From an uncultured Planctomycetales bacterium (GTDB lineage Bacteria; Planctomycetota; Planctomycetia; Isosphaerales; Isosphaeraceae), in assembly GCA_937997355.1 (NCBI GenBank), contig CALKTZ010000109.1:1-8308 (forward strand): DNA of 8,308 nt. Direction: 5' to 3'. The first letter of the stretch is position 1. Every line of letters begins with the position of its first letter. Made by a program: the position numbers and the translations under genes. Under the pieces are notes generated by a model. The model made no database searches. It saw nothing but the letters and a program-made list of their open reading frames with translations, and had not been told where the DNA came from. Below, piece by piece: positions 1-5,910 of the stretch.

Positions 1-1
1 T

Positions 2-151
2 ACCGCCGATACGAACTGGCCGGGGAAATCGTTCGTAGGAGCTAACGGAGTAGCACTAAGCATGATCGAAGTGAACCAATCGACTTCGCTCGTGTCCTTT
101 TCCAGAGGTAGGACTACGTTTGCTGGGCGCGAATCGTTTCTCCTCGTGTAG
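2..151 (+). CDS. Possible 3' end of an unidentified gene (partial)
   Basis: The frame starting at base 2 is open from the window edge to a TAG at 149-151, giving a 49-residue tail that reads TADTNWPGKSFVGANG near its start and ends GRESFLLV. The other two plus-strand frames are stopped within the first 45 bases. The tail looks protein-like (mixed hydrophobic and polar residues, no low complexity). It ends 17 bases before the HEPN gene start, a spacing typical of an operon. Against it, 49 codons is short and one minus-strand frame is also free of stops here. I recognise no family. An internal ATG at 62 could start a 30-residue peptide, but no ribosome-binding site precedes it. Confidence 0.35.
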   Translation, partial: TADTNWPGKSFVGANGVALSMIEVNQSTSLVSFSRGRTTFAGRESFLLV

Positions 152-168
152 TACTGTCGGACGCCAGA

Positions 169-1320
169 ATGACAAATCTTTTGAAAGCCACTTGGAGCGA
201 AGTCGATCCTTCCGAAATCCGGTTCATTCTGCTTGAGCGCATTGGCAGACCGGGCCAGTATCGTGACCGGGCTAACAATCCTGGCAAGTTCTATCTCCCG
301 CTAGCTGACTCGTCCTGCCGCCTTGAACTCACGTTCTCTGAACAAAAGCAGCTTGTCACCATCGAAGAGGGGCCCGCCTTCGATGCAGCGCAATGGGATC
401 AGATTGTTCGCGAGATTGAGTCCACCGGTCCCATTAAGGTCGGGCGCGATTGCAGCTTCAGCAGCTTCCGAGTGGCAGATTCCTGGCAGGGACCACGATC
501 CGGCGTGCAGATTCTGCCACCACCAGCCGACGCTCCAATTGCACCGGTCGAAATGGCCGAGCACCCGTTTATTCTTGAGTTTCCGGTGAAGGTGAGTGAC
601 CAGTGGCCAATTACGAACCATCGGCGCATGAGAAATCACCGCTGTTTGACGCTACTTCTCAACATCCTTCTTGCTGGCCGGACTTGCGTGCAACCCAGAC
701 GATCCCGGCACCTTTGGGCAATCGTACCCGGCGACGCTAGTTTTGAGGCGAAGTGGGTTCAGGAATTCTTCTTTGCCAAATTCGGAGAAGCGGTCGCTGA
801 CTCCTTGTCCCCACTTAGCACCCCGCTATTAAAGGTGGTTGATCCCACGTCTTATTTCACAACCGTCGTCCACGATGGCCGGGGTCTCGAACTCCCAGCC
901 GACCTTGACGACCTGATTTGTTGCTACAATCAGCTTGCTCCAAGACACAGGGCGGCACTCGACCGGGCTTGTTTTTGGATGGACATGGCGTCCCGCCAGT
1001 GGACCATGTCGCTATCTGGCTCTTTCGCGTCACTGGTTATCGCCATCGAGGCTCTGGGAGATCGGAGCAAGGGAATGGGGGCGACCGCAAGGTTCCACGA
1101 TTATCTGGAACGGTACGCACCTGGTGCCAGCCTGCAAGATCGCCGCAAGCAGATGTATGCCCTTCGCTCTGATATCCTTCACGGCAGCGGTCTCATGGAA
1201 ATGGATCGGGACTCCGATTTCGGCTGGTCTCCGCCGGAACAAGGTGACAAGGACCTGATGGAAGAGCTATGGAGCCTGACTAAATCGTCGATGCGCAACT
1301 GGCTCAAGAATCCTCCCTGA
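169..1320 (+). CDS. HEPN-domain (ApeA-like) protein of unknown function
   Basis: This 383-residue protein carries a C-terminal HEPN-type helical domain, roughly residues 245-380. The clearest sign is RSDILHG at 333-339, where Arg333 and His338 form the Rx4H motif that is the RNase active site in many HEPN proteins. It sits after a helix reading SFASLVIAIEALG (285-297), in the order seen in 'ApeA-like HEPN' families. The N-terminal half (about 1-240) looks like a mixed alpha/beta sensing or scaffold region; I do not recognise it. There is no signal peptide or membrane segment, so it should be cytosolic. HEPN proteins are often RNases in toxin-antitoxin, abortive-infection or CRISPR-linked systems. 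That role here is inference, and non-catalytic HEPN proteins also exist. ATG at 169 is the first usable start, and only a weak GGA-type box precedes it. No antitoxin or nucleotidyltransferase partner is visible downstream; an upstream partner would lie mostly outside the window. Codon use is less C/G-biased than in the right half. Confidence 0.8.
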   Translation: MTNLLKATWSEVDPSEIRFILLERIGRPGQYRDRANNPGKFYLPLADSSCRLELTFSEQKQLVTIEEGPAFDAAQWDQIVREIESTGPIKVGRDCSFSSFRVADSWQGPRSGVQILPPPADAPIAPVEMAEHPFILEFPVKVSDQWPITNHRRMRNHRCLTLLLNILLAGRTCVQPRRSRHLWAIVPGDASFEAKWVQEFFFAKFGEAVADSLSPLSTPLLKVVDPTSYFTTVVHDGRGLELPADLDDLICCYNQLAPRHRAALDRACFWMDMASRQWTMSLSGSFASLVIAIEALGDRSKGMGATARFHDYLERYAPGASLQDRRKQMYALRSDILHGSGLMEMDRDSDFGWSPPEQGDKDLMEELWSLTKSSMRNWLKNPP

Positions 1321-1370
1321 GGACCAATGCTTTTCCGAAGCCGCAAAGTATCACAGCGGTCGAGGCTTAC

Positions 1371-1414
1371 CCGCAAAGGCCGGTTGGCTTTGCGGCCGCT
1401 TACCGCAGGCGGCC
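1371..1414. terminator. Overlapping hairpins between convergent genes (possible terminator)
   Basis: CCGCAAAG (1371-1378) pairs perfectly with CTTTGCGG (1388-1395). With one bulged G the stem extends by two more pairs around a GGTT loop. A second inverted repeat, GGCCGC (1394-1399) with GCGGCC (1409-1414), begins within the right arm of the first, so the two stems would compete. The element lies about 50 bases after the HEPN stop, between that gene and the convergent hydrolase. No run of T follows on the plus strand, so it is not a textbook Rho-independent terminator. It could instead stabilise transcript ends or be a small repeat element. Confidence 0.4.
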
Positions 1415-1569
1415 TCAATGTCACCGATGGATAACCGCAACGCCAGTGCCCTGGTCCCGGCCAGAAAAAGTTCTAACGGCGTCCAGTCGCCCCGATTACG
1501 TTGCATTGACATTGGATTCGCGTTGCCTGCCTCTTGGGAGCGGCATTCTCATCAATGCGCTGTTGCCCC

Positions 1570-2541
1570 TCACTTCACGTACTTGGCGAGGAACGCGAGC
1601 ACCATTTCCGGATACCGGCCGAACCAGTTGTAGCCATCCTTGAACCGCCGGGTCGTGCCTTCGATCCAGTACAGTTCCTTTTCCTTGCTCCCCAGCCTGT
1701 CGAAGGTCTTCTGAGCATCGCCCGGATTCTTGCTCCACGAATCGTCGCGCACCTGCCACATGAAAACGGGCATCGTAACCGCGGCGGCCCAGATTTCCCC
1801 GGCCATGTCGGCGGCGGGAAATCCGCCCATTTTCAGCAGTTCGAGGTCGATCAGTTCCTGATACTGGTCGATGCCCTGGAGTTCCGAGAACGCTTGGAAA
1901 ATAGCGGGCATATTGGGGACGAGTGGGCTGCACATACACAGCACATTTTCGAACAACTCCGGGTGTTTGGTAATGGCCGCGTATTGCGAAACCCCGCCCA
2001 AGCACTGGCTGAACAGCGCGACTTTCATCTTGCTGAGCCGGGGGTGCTTGTCGACGTACTTCTTCACCCCCACGCAGTCGCGCCATTCCCACTGGCCGAT
2101 ACCGCAAACGCCGCCGTTGGCCGCGCCGCTGTTGCCGTGGTTACGGAAGTCGTAGGTGAGCACGTTGTACCCGGCATCGGTCAGATGCTTGTATTGAATG
2201 ACGAAGTCGATTTCGACGGCGTCAAAGTTGCTCCACGGCTCACCGAAGTGCCCAGGGAACCCGGCCCGGCACATCGGCAGGGCATGGTTGAAGATTACCA
2301 GCTTGTCGCTCTCGCCGCCTTTTGCAGGGATGTACCAGGCTTCGAGCGGGGTGCCGTCATCCGACGGGATGGCGAGGTCATGCCATCCCGTCATGCCGTA
2401 TTCATCCGGCGTTTTGAAGATGAAGCTCCGCGGCGATTTGACCATACCGGCAATGGCCTTGATCTTCGCGTGATCTTCTTTGGAAATCGCCTTTTCCTGC
2501 TCCAAGGCTTTCTGCATTCTCTCTTTTGAAATTCGGCTCAT
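1570..2541 (-). CDS. Alpha/beta hydrolase with a cysteine nucleophile elbow
   Basis: This 323-residue cytosolic protein has an alpha/beta-hydrolase core from about residue 50. It shows a strand and oxyanion-type loop at LVIFNHALPM (81-90), the strand-turn NVLTYDFRNHGNSG (126-139), and the nucleophile elbow SQCLGG (178-183). Cys180 takes the usual Ser place, as in dienelactone hydrolases, and the first elbow Gly is Ser. Asp266 or Asp267, in QVRDDSW, is the likely acid. The final segment reads IEGTTRRFKDGYNWFG (293-308), and no His occurs after residue 193, so the canonical catalytic His is not visible. The longest frame begins at 2655, but GGAGG lies 7 bases before the ATG at 2541 and only 1 base before the ATG at 2547, so 2541 is preferred. 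It is transcribed divergently from the AraC-family regulator and is probably its target. The substrate is unknown; a small ester, lactone or peptide are all possible. Confidence is high for the fold and low for catalysis. Confidence 0.88.
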   Translation of the reverse strand: MSRISKERMQKALEQEKAISKEDHAKIKAIAGMVKSPRSFIFKTPDEYGMTGWHDLAIPSDDGTPLEAWYIPAKGGESDKLVIFNHALPMCRAGFPGHFGEPWSNFDAVEIDFVIQYKHLTDAGYNVLTYDFRNHGNSGAANGGVCGIGQWEWRDCVGVKKYVDKHPRLSKMKVALFSQCLGGVSQYAAITKHPELFENVLCMCSPLVPNMPAIFQAFSELQGIDQYQELIDLELLKMGGFPAADMAGEIWAAAVTMPVFMWQVRDDSWSKNPGDAQKTFDRLGSKEKELYWIEGTTRRFKDGYNWFGRYPEMVLAFLAKYVK

Positions 2542-2544
2542 GGT

Positions 2545-2551
2545 CATGCCT
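2545..2551 (-). promoter_or_regulatory. Ribosome-binding site region that decides the hydrolase start
   Basis: On the minus strand GGAGG is followed by CATGACCATG, which contains two in-frame ATGs. The second ATG (start base 2541) has a 7-base spacer, the normal range. The first (2547) has a spacer of only 1 base. The long upstream extension to 2655 is Arg-rich, not protein-like, and overlaps the regulatory region, so it was discarded. Confidence 0.7.
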
Positions 2552-2658
2552 CCGAAGTTGGCGTTGGTTCGTGGCGAATAGGCCCTGATCGTATCGAAAG
2601 TCCTGATCCTTTGTCGCTGCCCAAATCTCCGATCTTTTTGCCTATTCCTCCACAAAAT

Positions 2659-2689
2659 GATGGAATCGGATGGATTATCGGCGAATTAT
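2659..2689. repeat. Short helically phased direct repeats in the divergent promoter region
   Basis: GATGGAAT (2659-2666) is followed 10 bases on by GATGGATT (2669-2676). ATTAT occurs at 2674-2678 and again 11 bases on at 2685-2689. Steps of 10 to 11 bases place each copy on the same face of the helix, which suits the direct half-sites that AraC-family proteins contact with their two helix-turn-helix motifs. The copies are short and could be chance; the neighbouring palindrome makes a regulatory role more plausible. Confidence 0.3.
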
Positions 2690-2692
2690 GGT

Positions 2693-2709
2693 ATCCTTGC
2701 TCCAAGGAT
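2693..2709. promoter_or_regulatory. 17-bp palindrome, candidate operator of the AraC-family regulator
   Basis: ATCCTTG (2693-2699) and CAAGGAT (2703-2709) form a perfect 7-base inverted repeat around the 3-base centre CTC. It lies 36 bases upstream of the regulator ATG and about 150 bases upstream of the hydrolase start. That position fits autoregulation of the regulator and control of the divergent hydrolase. The symmetry would suit a dimer. No confident -35/-10 pair was seen for either gene, so the exact effect (activation or repression) cannot be read from the sequence. Confidence 0.45.
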
Positions 2710-2745
2710 TGAAACCGATCGGCAACAAATGAAAGATCAGGATTC

Positions 2746-3648
2746 ATGACGCATCTGCGAGAACTGCTTGAACTCGCTAAGCCGCTGATCGCAAGCGACG
2801 GATTCACGGACACACGAATCAGCCGCGTGCGACTCTTCCGCTCCTCCAGCCCGATCCCACGGCAGCCGATCCTGTACGATGCTTGGATCGTCGCAAATCT
2901 CCAGGGCCGGAAGACCCTCTACTACGCCGACCGGACCCTTCACTACGACAACGAGTCTATCCTATGCACGACTTCAGGAAGTCCTGTTGAGTGTGAGGCT
3001 GAGGCCACAGCCGCCAAGCCGTTGATCGCGGTGGTGCTGGACCTACGCATGGACGAATTGATGAGCATGGCCGCACGGATGGCCGGGCCGGGCCGCCCCG
3101 GCTCCAAGCCGCCCCGCATCGTCGATGTCTTTCCGTTTACCCCGCAGCTTCGGGAAGTCTACGGCCGAATGTTGCGAGCTTTGCACGAACCGATTGATGC
3201 AGTGATCCTGGGGGAGCAACTCGTCACGGAAGTGGTATATCGGGTGTTGCAGCACGGCTTGGCGGAATCGCTCGCGTCCCTTGCGTCCAACCGAAATGCC
3301 ACGGCGATTCTCCACGCCCTGCGGATCATGCACGAGTCGTACGCCTCGCCGATCACGATCGAGGAACTGGCATCGTCCGTCGCCATGAGCGAGTCGGCAT
3401 TTCACCTTCACTTCCGGAAGATTACGTCCGACTCTCCCCTGCAATATCTTAAGGGCGTTCGGCTGAACAAGGCCCGGCAATCGATTCAGTCCGGGGGCAC
3501 AACGCTTGCTGAGGTGGCCCAGGCAGTCGGCTATGAGAGTGCATCGCAATTCAGCCGGGAGTACAAGCGATACTTTGGATTCGCCCCTTCCGACGACCTG
3601 CCCGACCGGCGGCGTAAGCCGGCTTCTCAGTCCTGTCGCCCCGATTGA
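2746..3648 (+). CDS. AraC-family transcriptional regulator
   Basis: This 300-residue DNA-binding regulator has two parts. Residues about 20-175 match the AraC_N type N-terminal domain (the 'AraC-type transcription regulator N-terminus' family): ISRVRLFRSSSP, a cupin-like strand set, and LIAVVLDLRMDEL. Residues about 188-285 are the paired helix-turn-helix domain. The first motif is around TIEELASSVAMSESAFHLHFRK (204-225). The linker reads SPLQYLKGVRLNKAR (230-244). The second motif and family signature is around VGYESASQFSREYKRYFG (261-278). Length and order are normal for the family. ATG at 2746 has a short AGGA box at 2739-2742, closer than ideal. It is divergent from the hydrolase across 204 bp, the usual arrangement for a local regulator. 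The ligand is unknown; a small organic effector that is a hydrolase substrate or product is a reasonable inference. The last 15 residues are Arg/Pro/Ser-rich and probably disordered. Confidence 0.93.
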   Translation: MTHLRELLELAKPLIASDGFTDTRISRVRLFRSSSPIPRQPILYDAWIVANLQGRKTLYYADRTLHYDNESILCTTSGSPVECEAEATAAKPLIAVVLDLRMDELMSMAARMAGPGRPGSKPPRIVDVFPFTPQLREVYGRMLRALHEPIDAVILGEQLVTEVVYRVLQHGLAESLASLASNRNATAILHALRIMHESYASPITIEELASSVAMSESAFHLHFRKITSDSPLQYLKGVRLNKARQSIQSGGTTLAEVAQAVGYESASQFSREYKRYFGFAPSDDLPDRRRKPASQSCRPD

Positions 3649-4059
3649 ACTTTCAAGTGAAGTCCTGCGGCCAGTACGCCGAAGGGCTTCTTGGTTGTCC
3701 AGTAGATGCTTTTCGTAGCAACTGCCGAGTTCAAACCGAATCGAACCGGACAAGGGATATCTCGGCTCGCCTGCCGTAACCTGTTTTGGCTTTGTCGATT
3801 CGGGCGTTTCAAACGGGTTGGATCGGCCGTTCGATCATCTCTCATCCGCCAGCCTGCCTGCCGATCAATTGCTACAAGCACGCTCCCCACATGTCGACGC
3901 TGGCGACAAAAAGTTCAATCGCCGTCTTCGAGCCGGTCCGGCCGATTGCGGATCGCGCCCGCCCCGCTATGCTGGAAGTCGATCGGCCGGATCGTCGGCC
4001 ATTCGCCGTCGGCCTTCGAGACGATCGCCGGCCGTCCATCGACCTGGGAGCTGTCCACG
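3649..4059. other. Intergenic region of 411 bp without a convincing gene
   Basis: The frame of the downstream DUF1080 gene stays open from 3706, but the translated extension is Arg/Ser-rich, has no domain character and lies before a good signal peptide, so it is not counted as coding. The last 100 bases contain TCGGCC three times (3983, 3995, 4009), probably composition. A weak promoter-like pair is listed separately. No clear terminator for the AraC-family gene was found. Confidence 0.5.
3946..3973 (+). promoter_or_regulatory. Weak candidate promoter for the DUF1080 gene
   Basis: TTGCGG (3946-3951) and TATGCT (3968-3973) are separated by 16 bases and resemble a sigma-70-type -35/-10 pair. 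The -35 match is only 3 of 6. The position, about 86 bases before the ATG at 4060, is reasonable, but a match this weak may be chance. Confidence 0.25.
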
Positions 4060-5157
4060 ATGTCCTTCTCTCCACGCTTCGGGATCGCCGGACTGTGTGC
4101 CTTGGCGTCCGGCGTCCTCGCCTGCCTGGCCGCCGACCTCACCCCCGAGGGGCATCCCCTCCGCTGGTTCCAGCACGACATCCGGCGCCCGAAGCCCCCC
4201 GTCGTGGAACCGGCGGGCGATGTCGTCGCCGCGAAGCCGCCGAAGGACGCGGTCATCCTGTTCGACGGCTCCAACCTGGACGCCTGGAAGGCGCGCGAGG
4301 GGGGACCCGCGAAATGGAAGGTCGTCGACGGCACGATGGAGACCGTGCCGGGCACGGGAATTATCGAAACGAAGGGGAGCTTCGGCGACATTCAGCTCCA
4401 TATCGAGTGGGCCACGCCGAGCCCGGCGGTCGGCAAGGGGCAGGATCGCGGCAACAGCGGCATCTTCCTGATGGGGCAGTTCGAGATCCAGGTCCTCGAC
4501 TCCTACCGGGCCGACACCTATGCCGACGGCCAGGCCGGCGCGATCTACGGTCAGTATCCCCCCCTGTTCAACGCCTCGCGCCCCCCCGGCCAGTGGCAGA
4601 GCTACGACATCGCCTTCCGCCGCCCCCGATTCGATGCCTCGGGCAAACTCCTGGAGCCGGCCCGAATCACCGTCCTGCATAACGGAATCCTGATCCAGAA
4701 CAACGAGGAGCCGTTCGGCCCCACATCCTGGCTCAAGTGGATGCCTTACAGCCGCGAGCGCGGGCCGATCGCCCTGCAAGATCACGATCACCCCGTCCAC
4801 TTCCGCAACATCTGGCTCCGCGAATTGCCCGAACGGGCCGCGCCGACCGCCGAAATCCTGGCCCGGCCGCAGCCGATCCATCTCCCCACCGCGATCCTGG
4901 ATCGCTACGCGGGGCAATACCGAACCGACCCCAACAAGCCCACCGTCGCCACCTTCGCCCGCGACGGCGACCACCTCACCGTGACCTACCCGTTCCGGAA
5001 CCAGCAACTCATCCTCAATGCCGCCTCGGAGACGCAATTCGACCTGCCGTTCACCGACGGCCGCTACACCTTCAAGGTCGATGCGGCGGGACGCGTGACG
5101 GGGGTCCATTTCCGGATCGGCGACGGCGAACGCGACATGCCGCGCGTCGGGCCTTGA
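4060..5157 (+). CDS. Exported DUF1080 (3-keto-disaccharide hydrolase-type) protein
   Basis: This 365-residue protein is predicted to be exported. Residues 1-25 form a signal peptide (Arg6, then a hydrophobic stretch ending ACLAA); Cys22 in VLAC could make it a lipoprotein, but the lipobox is imperfect. Residues about 63-256 match DUF1080, a concanavalin-like beta-sandwich family now named 3-keto-disaccharide hydrolase: AVILFDGSNLDAW (64-76), a GTGIIETKGSFGD stretch (98-110), DRGNSGIFLMGQFEIQVLDS (129-148), the His-rich IALQDHDHPVHFRNIWLREL (237-256). Residues about 275-360 form a beta-rich extension beginning LDRYAGQYRTD, resembling DUF3471-like domains; this part is less certain. The start at 4060 is chosen because GGGAG (4046-4050) lies 9 bases upstream and the signal peptide begins there, although the frame is open to 3706. 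Planctomycetes carry many DUF1080 paralogues, generally linked to sugar breakdown. The exact substrate here is unknown. Confidence 0.9.
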   Translation: MSFSPRFGIAGLCALASGVLACLAADLTPEGHPLRWFQHDIRRPKPPVVEPAGDVVAAKPPKDAVILFDGSNLDAWKAREGGPAKWKVVDGTMETVPGTGIIETKGSFGDIQLHIEWATPSPAVGKGQDRGNSGIFLMGQFEIQVLDSYRADTYADGQAGAIYGQYPPLFNASRPPGQWQSYDIAFRRPRFDASGKLLEPARITVLHNGILIQNNEEPFGPTSWLKWMPYSRERGPIALQDHDHPVHFRNIWLRELPERAAPTAEILARPQPIHLPTAILDRYAGQYRTDPNKPTVATFARDGDHLTVTYPFRNQQLILNAASETQFDLPFTDGRYTFKVDAAGRVTGVHFRIGDGERDMPRVGP

Positions 5158-5202
5158 GCGGCGACGGGATCGAGCCGACATTGTACGGCAGCCACAAGCG
5201 AG

Positions 5203-5245
5203 ACAAGGGGCCGGCCGGCAGCCGAGCCGACCGAGCCCCTTGTTC
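5203..5245 (+). terminator. Hairpin after the DUF1080 gene, probable terminator
   Basis: ACAAGGGGC (5203-5211) pairs perfectly with GCCCCTTGT (5235-5243). The 23-base GC-rich loop between them can fold further (CGGC with GCCG). The stem starts 45 bases after the stop at 5157 and ends in TTGTTC, a short T-rich tail. It probably ends the DUF1080 transcript and separates it from the next gene; the short tail keeps this from being certain. Confidence 0.55.
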
Positions 5246-5325
5246 GTCAATCATGTAAGATCCCGAGACACAACGCCTCACCTGGCGATGATTTTTGGGA
5301 CGTATCATGGTCGGCGAGTTCGTCC

Positions 5326-5354
5326 TTGTGGGGTTCGCCCGGGTCGTGGATAAT
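5326..5354 (+). promoter_or_regulatory. Candidate promoter of the small secreted-protein gene
   Basis: TTGTGG (5326-5331) and GATAAT (5349-5354) are separated by 17 bases, the ideal spacing. The -10 box matches the sigma-70 consensus at 5 of 6 positions. It lies 70 bases upstream of the ATG at 5425 and downstream of the probable terminator at 5203-5245, as expected for an independent transcription unit. Confidence 0.45.
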
Positions 5355-5387
5355 CGACCGAGGTCGGACCGGATCTTATTCCGATCC
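5355..5387. repeat. Two small inverted repeats in the 5' leader of the secreted-protein gene
   Basis: CGACC-GA-GGTCG (5355-5366) directly abuts the proposed -10 box, and GGATC (5371-5375) pairs with GATCC (5383-5387) just downstream. The first could be an operator over the transcription start; the second could be a leader hairpin before the ribosome-binding site. Arms are only 5 bases, so chance is a real alternative. Confidence 0.25.
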
Positions 5388-5424
5388 ACAAGGCATCCGT
5401 CACGCTGAGGAAGGCCAATCAATC

Positions 5425-5910
5425 ATGAGGCGACGCGTCACGGCACTGGCGGCGGGATTGATCGTCCTGACGGCAGGCGCGATGGTTTCTCCATCGGCCC
5501 AGGCCCAGCAGCAGTCGGGATATTTCGGCCGGACAAGCTCGCGGCCGGAGTCGTCCCGGTCGATGTCACGAGCGATGATGGACGGGGCCGGATCGGCCGG
5601 GCGAGCCGGCGCGACCGTCGCCTCAGCAGTTCAGGGACGAGAAGGGGCGCGATCCCCGGCCCGCCTGACCTCAAGGCGAGCCCCCACGCCCCCCGTTGCC
5701 GGGGCCTCGAATGTACGATCTCTCGAAGACGATGACCCGCTGAGCCCCTATAGGGGCCGCGACCGGTCTCCGAACGCCTATTCCTCGCTTCCACCTCAAC
5801 CGCAGAAGGTGCAGGCCCCTCGCCGCGACTACTTCCCCGGCCTGCGATCCGGTCAGGTTCGCGCCCATTGCGTCCCCAATCGCGGCCAATTTCTCACCAT
5901 GGGACGCTGA
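5425..5910 (+). CDS. Small secreted Arg/Ser/Pro-rich protein of unknown function
   Basis: This 161-residue protein begins with a clear signal peptide: MRRR, a hydrophobic core (VTALAAGLIVLTAGAMV) and a probable cleavage after SAQA at residue 27. The mature part starts QQQSGYFGR, is rich in Arg, Ser, Pro, Gly and Ala, has no obvious fold or repeat unit, and carries one Cys near the C-terminus in the stretch RAHCVPNRGQFLTMGR. It is probably extracytoplasmic and largely disordered. I recognise no family. The frame is open from 5326, but ATG 5425 is preceded by GAGGAAGG (5407-5414) and by the signal peptide pattern, so it is the likely start. It lies downstream of a probable terminator and has its own candidate promoter. 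The signal peptide makes it more credible than a chance ORF, though the high GC content leaves some doubt. Confidence 0.7.
   Translation: MRRRVTALAAGLIVLTAGAMVSPSAQAQQQSGYFGRTSSRPESSRSMSRAMMDGAGSAGRAGATVASAVQGREGARSPARLTSRRAPTPPVAGASNVRSLEDDDPLSPYRGRDRSPNAYSSLPPQPQKVQAPRRDYFPGLRSGQVRAHCVPNRGQFLTMGR

Noticed and set aside
1534..2529. A 331-codon plus-strand frame opposite the hydrolase.
   Set aside because: The minus strand has the hydrolase fold motifs and a strong ribosome-binding site; this product resembles no family.
2542..2655. A 38-codon N-terminal extension of the hydrolase.
   Set aside because: It lies in the shared promoter region, looks non-coding, and the GGAGG box points to 2541.
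3983..4014. Triple TCGGCC as a repeat array.
   Set aside because: Spacing is irregular (12 and 14 bases) and the hexamer is common in this GC-rich sequence, so it is probably composition.
3706..4059. A 118-codon N-terminal extension of the DUF1080 protein.
   Set aside because: The extension is Arg/Ser-rich and would bury the signal peptide; ATG 4060 has a well-spaced GGGAG box.
3967..5250. A 427-codon minus-strand frame opposite the DUF1080 gene.
   Set aside because: It is a composition-driven shadow; the plus-strand frame has a signal peptide and recognisable family motifs.
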